Assembly: GCF_036388275.1 (NCBI RefSeq) | Contig: NZ_DASVSF010000089.1 | Location: 124,001 to 188,000 of the forward strand | Reading direction: 5' to 3' | DNA length: 64,000 nt | Origin: Longimicrobium sp. | GTDB lineage: Bacteria > Gemmatimonadota > Gemmatimonadetes > Longimicrobiales > Longimicrobiaceae | Shown: in pieces, positions 28,421 to 35,246 of the stretch | Layout: each line of letters starts with the position of its first letter | How positions within the stretch are numbered: the stretch's first letter is position 1 | Position numbers and translations under genes: made by a program | The notes under the pieces: model-generated | Database searches by the model: none | Told to the model about the DNA's origin: nothing | The model's input: only the letters and a program-made list of their open reading frames with translations

Positions 28421-31400
28421 GTGCTCTCCCCGGCTTTCCCGACCCTTCCAGCTTCCGAAACGCTCCGCATCGTTTCCTACTGGCGCGCCAGCCTGGCCGA
28501 CGGCGCGCGGCAGGACGTCAAGCGGGATGCCCTGAAGCCGTACCTTGGCGCCGACGACGGCCCCTACGCGGTCCCGCGCGAGCTGCTCCGCGACGGCGTG
28601 GTTCCCGACGCCGCCCGCGTCCAGCAGATCTTCCGCGACGGACGCCGCGGCAACGAGGAGGACGGGCGGGCCGGCAGCGGGACGTGCCCCGTCCTCGTCT
28701 GCCCGCTCGTCGCCCGCGGCGCCGTGGTCCAGGGACGCCGGCTGTCCACGGAGGATTTCGTGGTCCCCCTGTACATCCCCGCGGAGCTGGCCGCGGATGG
28801 GACCCTTTCGCCGCCCCGCGAGGGCGCGCCCTGGATCCCCCGCGACCGGCTGGAGCCGGGAAAGGACACGCTTCCCGTCCTGGTCGGACGCGTCGCCGCC
28901 GTCGACCAGTTCCTCTCGACCAACGACCCGCCCGACGCCGCCGCGGGGTGGCGCGCCTACTGGGACCACGCCTGGCGGATGCTCGCGGCGGTGGCGGACG
29001 ACGCCGGTTGGCGGCTCTCGGAGGACGGCTTCGATCCCGGCGAGCTGGGGCTGGCGGTGAAGGGAACGTACGTGCCCACGCGCAACGGGTTCGTGGTGCC
29101 GCACGTGCCGTCGCACGTCATGGTGGCGCCGCTCCTCGCCACCTACGAGCACCTCCTCGGCCAGAAGGAGCCCCCGGCGCTGCTGGCGCGCGTCGCCGCG
29201 CTGGAGCCGCGCGAGCAGGAAGCGCCGATGGAGGCCCTGGCGCGGCTGGACGCGCACACGCTGCACCTGGGCCAGATGAGCGACCGCCATCCGCTCGCTC
29301 CGTCGCAGCGGGAGGCGCTGCACCACGCGCTCACGCTGGCCGACGGCGACGTGCTGGCGATCAACGGCCCCCCCGGGACGGGAAAGACGACCCTCCTCCA
29401 GAGCGTCGTGGCCTCGCTCTGGGTGCGGGCGGCGCTGGAGGAGGGCGAGCCCCCGGTGATCGTGGCGGTCTCCACCAACAACCAGGCGGTCACGAACGTC
29501 ATCGAGAGCTTCGGGAAGGCGCAGCAGGAGGCGTCCCCGCTCGCCGGGCGCTGGCTTCCCGGCGTCGCCAGCTACGGCCTCTTCTGCGCCGCGCAGAGCA
29601 AGAGGGACGCCGGCGCCGAGCGCTTCCAGGTGGCGTCGGAGCGCGGGGAGGGCTTCCCCGCCCAGGTGGAGAACGCGGACTACGTGGCGTCCGCGTCGGC
29701 CGCGTACCTGGAGAGGGCGGGGGAGGCGTTCGGGAGGAAGTTCAAGAGTGTGGGGGACGTGGTGGCGCACCTGCACGTCCAGCTGGCCGGGTGCCGGGGG
29801 ACGCTGCGGGAGGGTGTGCACGCGGCCCGGAAGCTGACGGCCGCCAATGCGGAGGCGGAGCTCCTGTTCGACACGGTCGACCTGGACCCCCTCGCCGAGG
29901 CCGCGCGGACGGAAGCGGCGACCCTGGAGCAGGGCCTCCGCGCGCGCGTGGCCTGGACCGAGGAGCTGGTCGCGGATCTGCGGCGCCGGCGTGACGGGGA
30001 CGCCGCCGACGTGCAGTCGCGGGCGGACGAGAGGGCAGCGCGGTGGAAAGGCCTGCGGGAGGGCTGGGAGGCCTTCGAGCGGAGCACGCCGGCGTGGATC
30101 GTCCTCCTGTCGTGGCTTCCGCCCGTGCGCGAGCACCGGCGCAAACTGATCCGCCGGTTCCTCCAATCGGCCGACGCCTCTCCCCCGCCCGAGGTGCGCG
30201 ACCCGCCGGAGGTGGACGCGTGGATCGGCCAGCGGCTGCCCGAAGTTGCGGCCGAAGCGGAAGCGGCGCTGGCAGCGCTCGACGCCGCGCTGAAGACCGC
30301 CGTCGATGATGAGTACGCCGAGTTGGAGAGTTTCGCGGGCCCGCGCGAGGCGCACCTCGCTCAGGTGGAGGCGCGGCTCAGCATGCTGGAGGCCGTGATG
30401 GACCGGATCCGCGTAGCGGGAGCTGCGTGGCGGCGCTGGGTTGCCGAACGGGAGGCGGAGGCAGCCGCGTTTCCCGAGCCGGTGCGGCCCCGTCCGACAG
30501 TGGACGACGCGCTGGAGGTCGCGGACCGGCTGACGCGCGTCCGGGCATTCCAGCTCGCGACGCACTACTGGGAGGGGCGGTGGCTGGAGGAGATGCGCGA
30601 GCAGATCGAGTCGGGGTACCGGCCGGGCCAGACGCTCGAAAAGCAGGAGAAGCGCTGGCGGCGTTATGCCAAGCTTACCCCCTGCATGGTGTCGACGCTC
30701 TTCAAGGCGCCCTCGTTCTTCAGCTACTGGGCGGGGGAGAACGTCGGCGCGCGGCCGCTGCTCTCCTTAATCGACCTGCTCATCATCGACGAGGCGGGGC
30801 AGGTGTCGCCGGAGCTGGCCGGCGCCGCCTTCGCGCTTGCCCGCCGGGCGCTGGTGGTCGGCGACACCGAGCAGCTGCAGCCGGTGCCGCGGGTGAGCGG
30901 GTGGGGGGACATCGGCAACCTGCGGCACGCGGGGCTGGCGGCCGGAGTGACGGCCGCGGACCGGGTGCAGGAGGCCGGGATCACCGCCGCCACCGGCAGC
31001 GCGATGCGCGTGGCGCAGCGCCGCAGCCCGCGCCGCATCCCCGGGCTGCCCTACGGTGGAATGCTGCTCACGGAGCACTACCGCTGTGCGCCCCCGATCA
31101 TCGCCTACTGCAACGAACTGTGCTACGGGGGGAGGCTGGTCCCCGTCCGCCCCGCCGACGCGGAGCCGCCCGACCTTCCCCGGATGGGGTACGTCCACGT
31201 CCCCGGCACCTCGCGCAGGACCGGCACCAGCCGCGCCAACGAACTCGAGGCGTGGACGGTCGCGCAGTGGATCGCCGGCCACGCCGACGCGCTGCGCCGG
31301 CTCGGCGCGCGCGCCCGGGGGCTGGATGAGCGGGAGCCGCCGCCGCTCGAGCAGGTCGTGGCGGTGGTGACGCCCTTCAAGGCGCAGGCCCGCGTGATCG

Positions 31401-32227
31401 GCAAGGCGCTGGAGGTCCGGGGCATCAGGGGCCTCACGGTGGACACGGTGCACTCGCTGCAGGGGGACGAGCGAGACGTGGTGGTCTTCTCGTCCGTGTA
31501 CGCGCAGGCCGACGGGGGGAGCCGCTACATGCTGGAGAACCGCTCGCTGCTGAACGTCGCCGTCTCCCGCGCGAGGGAGAGCTTCCTGGTCTTCGGTGAC
31601 ATGGGTGTCTTCGACCCGCGCGGGTCATCGCCGGCGGGCCTGCTCGCGCGCCACCTGTTCCGGTCGCGTGACAACGAGCTCCTGGACGTGGAAGTCCGCC
31701 CCACGGCGGACCTGGGCCCCGTGCGGAAGCTCGCCGGTCTGGGCGAGCACCGGGAGGCGCTCCGCGACTTCTTCGCCGGTGCAACGGAGGCGATCCGCAT
31801 CACTTCCCCTTGGGTGGGCGCCGGGGCGATCCGCGAGGAAGGGCTGGAGCGGCTGATCGCGGACGCCGTCACCCGCGGCGTACAGGTGACGTGCTACATC
31901 GACGCCGAGCTGAACCAGGAGGGCGGCCAGGACCGGCCCTCGGCGGCGGAAGGGAAGCAACTGCTGGCGGCGAGTGGTGCGACCGTCAAGGTGGTGCGGC
32001 GGATTCACAACAAGACGGTGACCGTCGATGACCGGCTGATCTGCGAAGGTTCCTTCAACTGGCTCTCCGCAGCGCGGCGGGAGGAAAGCCCGTTCCACAG
32101 GTACGAGCGCTCGCTGGTGTACGCGGACGGGGCCGCACCGTTGATCCAGCGCTTTCTGGCCGACATCGAGTCGCGGGTGGTCCGGACGGTTCGTCCCGGC
32201 GAGGTGCCGGCCCGCCAGCGGGCATGA
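28421..32227 (+). CDS. SF1 UPF1-like helicase fused to a C-terminal phospholipase-D nuclease domain
   Basis: This 1268-residue intact protein contains motif I GPPGTGKTTLLQ (about 316), motif II LLIIDEAGQV (about 787), III VVGDTEQLQPV, IV TEHYRCAPPII, V DTVHSLQGDERD and VI NVAVSRARES. About 450 residues, partly coiled-coil, separate motifs I and II, as in UPF1-like helicases with insertions. Residues ~1105-1260 form a PLD domain with one HKD box (HNKTVTVDDR at about 1196, then GSFNW), implying a dimeric active site. The N-terminal ~250 residues are unassigned. A GTG start (MLSPAFPTL) is used. Helicase-PLD fusions are found in anti-phage loci, where unwinding is coupled to cleavage. Divergent from nuclease-STAND 2 and 150 bp upstream of a kinase remnant on the same strand. 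Confidence 0.8.
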   Translation: MLSPAFPTLPASETLRIVSYWRASLADGARQDVKRDALKPYLGADDGPYAVPRELLRDGVVPDAARVQQIFRDGRRGNEEDGRAGSGTCPVLVCPLVARGAVVQGRRLSTEDFVVPLYIPAELAADGTLSPPREGAPWIPRDRLEPGKDTLPVLVGRVAAVDQFLSTNDPPDAAAGWRAYWDHAWRMLAAVADDAGWRLSEDGFDPGELGLAVKGTYVPTRNGFVVPHVPSHVMVAPLLATYEHLLGQKEPPALLARVAALEPREQEAPMEALARLDAHTLHLGQMSDRHPLAPSQREALHHALTLADGDVLAINGPPGTGKTTLLQSVVASLWVRAALEEGEPPVIVAVSTNNQAVTNVIESFGKAQQEASPLAGRWLPGVASYGLFCAAQSKRDAGAERFQVASERGEGFPAQVENADYVASASAAYLERAGEAFGRKFKSVGDVVAHLHVQLAGCRGTLREGVHAARKLTAANAEAELLFDTVDLDPLAEAARTEAATLEQGLRARVAWTEELVADLRRRRDGDAADVQSRADERAARWKGLREGWEAFERSTPAWIVLLSWLPPVREHRRKLIRRFLQSADASPPPEVRDPPEVDAWIGQRLPEVAAEAEAALAALDAALKTAVDDEYAELESFAGPREAHLAQVEARLSMLEAVMDRIRVAGAAWRRWVAEREAEAAAFPEPVRPRPTVDDALEVADRLTRVRAFQLATHYWEGRWLEEMREQIESGYRPGQTLEKQEKRWRRYAKLTPCMVSTLFKAPSFFSYWAGENVGARPLLSLIDLLIIDEAGQVSPELAGAAFALARRALVVGDTEQLQPVPRVSGWGDIGNLRHAGLAAGVTAADRVQEAGITAATGSAMRVAQRRSPRRIPGLPYGGMLLTEHYRCAPPIIAYCNELCYGGRLVPVRPADAEPPDLPRMGYVHVPGTSRRTGTSRANELEAWTVAQWIAGHADALRRLGARARGLDEREPPPLEQVVAVVTPFKAQARVIGKALEVRGIRGLTVDTVHSLQGDERDVVVFSSVYAQADGGSRYMLENRSLLNVAVSRARESFLVFGDMGVFDPRGSSPAGLLARHLFRSRDNELLDVEVRPTADLGPVRKLAGLGEHREALRDFFAGATEAIRITSPWVGAGAIREEGLERLIADAVTRGVQVTCYIDAELNQEGGQDRPSAAEGKQLLAASGATVKVVRRIHNKTVTVDDRLICEGSFNWLSAARREESPFHRYERSLVYADGAAPLIQRFLADIESRVVRTVRPGEVPARQRA

Positions 32228-32377
32228 TCGTGGAAGGCCTCGCGGCGCCGCCGCGAAATCCGCTGGGCCATCAGGAGCTCCACGCAGCCCGGCGTCGGCA
32301 GGCCAGCCTCCTTGTAGCCTCGCGCTACGCCGCTCAGCACCCGGCGGTGGGCGCGAGTTCCCGAATCAGCCATTTTA

Positions 32378-33168
32378 ATGAACACGCAGCTGCTCGCGGA
32401 CAGGTACGCGCCCTCGGACCCGATCGGCGTTGGAACCGGGTCGATCGTCCGTCTTGCCGTGGACCTGCGCAGCTCGGCCGCACGCGTAGCCGTCAAGATC
32501 GTAAGCGGCAGGGAGCCCCCGGCCACGGTGCGCGAGTTCTTCCTGCGTGAGACGGCCGCGCTCTCGCGGCTCCGCCACGAGAACATCATCCGCCTCTTGG
32601 ACCAGGGGACCACGGACAGCGTGGGCTCGTGGCTGGTGCTGGAATACGCATGGGGCGGGTCGCTGGAGAACCCCGGCGTTCGCGCCAAGTACGCCGACGA
32701 GCCCGCAATCGTGCGTCTCCTGCGCGCCTGCGCCTCGGCGCTCAGCCACGCGCACCTCTCCGGCGTGATCCACCGCGACATCAAGCCGAGACGTGCTCTT
32801 CGACGCGGACTTCGTTCCGAAGCTCGCGGACTTCAACGTCAGCCGCATCCTGGACACCCTGCGCGAGGACGGCCGGACGACGCTCCGGCACCACTACACC
32901 GAGCGCTAACGCGGCGCCGGAGCGCGCGGAAGGGGCATCCGCCACCGAGCGCTCGGACGTCTACTCGCTCGGCGTGATCGCGTCGGAGCTGCTCCTGCAG
33001 GACGCCTCGGCGCCGGCCGCGGCCGTTTCCGGAGCCGCGCACGCCAGCGCTGCCGTCAGAACGATCGTCCGCATCCGCTTCGCTTCCTCTCGGGGAAATC
33101 CAGGATCATCTCCGTGTGCCCTCGAGAGGGCGCAAGCAAACGAGGCGGGTGACGGGTATTCCCCCTAG
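32378..33168 (+). pseudogene. Ser/Thr protein kinase remnant (two frameshifts, C-lobe incomplete)
   Basis: Kinase motifs appear in order but in three frames. Frame one has the glycine loop IGVGTGSIV, VAVKIV (ATP Lys), RETAALSRL (Glu) and HRDIKP (catalytic loop). Frame two has VLFDADFVPKLADFNVSR. Frame three has AAPERAEG and SDVYSLGVIASELL. The switches lie at about 32786-32793 (two bases missing where KPEN is expected) and 32907-32909 (one extra A in CGCTAACGCG); correcting both gives exactly 264 codons. DFN replaces the usual DFG. After the F-helix region the sequence turns into low-complexity residues, so the end of the C-lobe is missing. It follows the helicase-PLD gene by 150 bp and was probably co-transcribed with it. 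It is non-functional as read. Confidence 0.7.
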
Positions 33169-33375
33169 CTAGCAGGCAATCGCCGATCCATCCCCTCATG
33201 GCGAACGCGGCCCGAAGGCCGTCCGTTCACCAAAGTTCACCCTGCCGGGACCGCCGGGGTCAAGAGGTGCGAATCGGCCGCGAACCGGAGTTCGTCCACC
33301 CCACGCCGCCTCCGTGACCACTTGCGCGGGCGACGAAATTTTCGCAGATTCTTTTACAGTTACCGCGTGCTGCTG

Positions 33376-33445
33376 GGTGACGCGTGGTGACGCTGGGTGA
33401 TGGAAACGTAGTAAAGCCGTGGGATTCCGTGTTCCCCGGTGACGC
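33376..33445. repeat. Direct repeats GGTGACGC near attachment site
   Basis: GGTGACGC occurs three times on the plus strand (33376-33383, 33386-33393, 33438-33445). Near copies GGTGATGG (33396-33403) and TGTGACAG (33448-33455) also occur. They lie 11-90 bp left of the tRNA fragment, on the island side, where integrase arm-type sites are often found. Confidence 0.45.
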
Positions 33446-33465
33446 CGTGTGACAGCGCCTATGCT

Positions 33466-33507
33466 CTTCTAAGCCGTAGGTCGCTGGTTCGAGTCCAGCC
33501 TGGCGCG
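33466..33507 (+). other. tRNA-Arg(UCU) 3' fragment, likely attachment site (att)
   Basis: The sequence begins at the anticodon loop CTTCTAA (anticodon TCT). It continues through the 3' anticodon-stem strand, a variable loop and a perfect T arm (GCTGG-TTCGAGT-CCAGC, 33483-33499). It ends with the 3' acceptor strand CTGGCGC and discriminator G (33500-33507); CCA is not encoded. The bases before the loop (ATGCT) do not pair with the 3' stem strand, so the 5' half of a tRNA is absent. It resembles bacterial tRNA-Arg(UCU) such as argU. A 3' fragment starting in the anticodon loop is the usual far-end att site of a tRNA-integrated element. Confidence 0.7.
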
Positions 33508-33518
33508 TAGCTAAGTTT

Positions 33519-33550
33519 AGCCCTCACCGTAACTTACGGTGGGGGCTTTT
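33519..33550 (+). terminator. Intrinsic terminator after the tRNA fragment
   Basis: AGCCCTCACCGT (33519-33530) pairs with ACGGTGGGGGCT (33536-33547) around the loop AACTT, followed by a T-run (33547-33550). It is a classic rho-independent hairpin placed 11 bp after the discriminator base, as expected for the original tRNA gene's own terminator. Confidence 0.8.
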
Positions 33551-33868
33551 CTGTTCCCGTGCCCAGCCGTGACGCTCCGGGAGCCGAATCGTGCGCTGGC
33601 AGCTGTGAAATTGACTCAGAAAGTTGTGAATCGGCTTTGCGAAAGCCGGTGGGATTCAACCCCTCAATCCCGCTGTAAATTCTCTTCGTACCGTAGGTTA
33701 CATCGATGGGAAGATGCCTGTTCCGGATTACTCATGAAGTCGGGTCGGCGGAAAACGTTTGGTGAGCGTCACATCAGCCCCGTCGTTCTTACGTCCTGGG
33801 GAACAGAACGGAAGGGGATGACGAGGGACCAGGGCGAAGCGACGCTGCCCCTCGATTCCGTGCATCCC
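33551..33868. other. 318-bp gap, no gene seen
   Basis: The gap lies between the tRNA terminator and the 3' end of the aminotransferase gene. It contains a small hairpin (CGGCTTT-GCG-AAAGCCG, near 33633-33649) and is AT-richer than the rest of the window. No coding frame is supported. Confidence 0.4.
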
Positions 33869-35179
33869 TCAGCGGGGGCCGAGGGGGCGCGTGGAGGGGG
33901 AGGGCACAGGCCGGGGCGGCGCGGAGGCGGACGCGCCCACGGCCGGGCTGAACCCCGCCGGCAGGGGAATGACGGCGGGGCGGGGCTGCAGGAGCCTTCC
34001 GAGCCGCCGGATGCCGTCGTGGATCTGGTCGGGCGAGGGGCGCGAAAAGTTCAGCCGCAGCCCGCCGCGGCCCCGCACGCCCCCCGCGGCGCAGAACGCC
34101 TGCCCGGGAACGAAGGCCACCCCGGCCTCGGCCACCGCGCGCCGCAGCAGGGCGGTGGTGTCCACTCCCTCCGGCGTTTCCACCCACACGAACATCCCCG
34201 CGCGTGGACGGCTCCAGCGGGCGGCGGCGGGAAAGTGGGCGTCGAGCGCTTCGAGCATGGCGTCGCGCCGTACGGCGTACGCCGCGCGCAGGCTGGCCAG
34301 GTGCTCGGCGAAGGGCTCCCGGTCCAGGAACGCCGAAAGCGCGAGCTGGGCGAAGGTGGTGACGTCCAGGTCGCTGCCCTGCTTGAGGATCGAGAGCCGC
34401 TGCACCACCGCCTCGGGGGCGACCACCCATCCCGTCCGAATCCCGGGCGCCATGATCTTGCTGAACGAGCCCACGTACAGCACCCGCCGGCCATCGTACG
34501 ACCGCAGCGCGGGGGGCGCGTCGCCGTCGTAGTCGATGAGCCCGTAGGCGTCGTCCTCGATCACCGTGACGCCGTAACACCCCGCCACCTCGGCCAGCCG
34601 CCGCCGTGCCGCGGAGGGCATGCTGGCGCCCAGCGGGTTGTGCCCCTCGGGAATCGTGTACACCAGGGCCGGGCGCTCGCCAGCGGCCAGCAGCGCCTCC
34701 AGCGCCCCTACGTCCATCCCCGTCTGCGGGTCGGAGGGCACGGTGAGCACGCGCGGCTGCAGGGGACGCAGCGAGCCCAGCATCCCGTCGTAGGCCAGCT
34801 CCTCGGTGACCACGGTACCGCCGGGTGTCACCAGCAGCTGGCCCAGCAGGCTCATGGCCTGCTGGGCTCCGGTGGTGATGAAGACCTCGTTCTCGGTGCA
34901 TTCCACGCCGCGAAGCGCCATCAGCTGTACCACGTGCTCGCGCAGGCGCCGCAGCGGCATGCCGTACTGGAGGGCGCGGGGATCGTGGCCCAGCACGTGC
35001 TGCGCCGCCCGCGCGTAGCCGGGGGTGGGGAACAGCTCCGCGGCCGGCATCCCCAGGGCAAAGGAAAGCAGGTTGGGATCGGCGGTCAGCGCGAGGATTT
35101 CGCGAAGGATGGACTGCCGGGACTGCCGGGTCCAGGCGGCGAACGGGATGTCGTGATCCGCGGCGGTCGGTTCGGGCAT
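33869..35179 (-). CDS. PLP-dependent aminotransferase, class I/II (2-aminoadipate/MocR-like fold)
   Basis: This 436-residue fold-type I enzyme has the PLP Lys241 in SFSKIMAPGIRTGW. Upstream PLP-pocket motifs are TTGAQQAMSLL, IPEGHNPLGASM and IEDDAYGLIDYDG. The Arg that binds the substrate carboxylate lies in LRLNFSRPS near residue 395. The ATG at 35179 (MPEPTAADHD) gives the normal family length. The Pro/Ala-rich last ~35 residues look like a non-conserved tail. It catalyses amino transfer between an amino acid and a 2-oxo acid. It starts 67 bp after the FkbM-AT-carrier gene on the same strand, so it is likely the second gene of that operon. Beside an NRPS cluster it may supply a non-standard amino-acid precursor; substrate unknown. 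Confidence 0.8.
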   Translation of the reverse strand: MPEPTAADHDIPFAAWTRQSRQSILREILALTADPNLLSFALGMPAAELFPTPGYARAAQHVLGHDPRALQYGMPLRRLREHVVQLMALRGVECTENEVFITTGAQQAMSLLGQLLVTPGGTVVTEELAYDGMLGSLRPLQPRVLTVPSDPQTGMDVGALEALLAAGERPALVYTIPEGHNPLGASMPSAARRRLAEVAGCYGVTVIEDDAYGLIDYDGDAPPALRSYDGRRVLYVGSFSKIMAPGIRTGWVVAPEAVVQRLSILKQGSDLDVTTFAQLALSAFLDREPFAEHLASLRAAYAVRRDAMLEALDAHFPAAARWSRPRAGMFVWVETPEGVDTTALLRRAVAEAGVAFVPGQAFCAAGGVRGRGGLRLNFSRPSPDQIHDGIRRLGRLLQPRPAVIPLPAGFSPAVGASASAPPRPVPSPSTRPLGPR

Positions 35180-35246
35180 GGCCGGAGCTTCTGGGGTGGA
35201 ACGCGGCGTCGGGCGGGGGCCCGGGGCTTCGATTCTGTCCGGCGGG

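Larger units (their letters stand above)
1..33507. mobile_element. Right-hand part of a putative tRNA-Arg-integrated genomic island (defence-type cargo)
   Basis: The right boundary is set by a 42-bp tRNA-Arg(UCU) 3' fragment at 33466-33507. The fragment reads on the plus strand, so the intact tRNA gene and the element's other end should lie to the left, outside the window. The cargo fits an island: helicases, a CHAT protease, two nuclease-STAND proteins, a PLD-helicase and a kinase remnant, with several genes frameshifted, whereas the flank to the right has none. Short direct repeats sit just inside the boundary. No integrase or transposase is visible in the window, so the left limit is unknown and the mobile nature is inferred. 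Confidence 0.5.

Noticed and set aside
33440..33510. Complete tRNA gene
   Set aside because: D arm, 5' acceptor strand and 5' anticodon-stem strand are absent; only the 3' half is tRNA-like.
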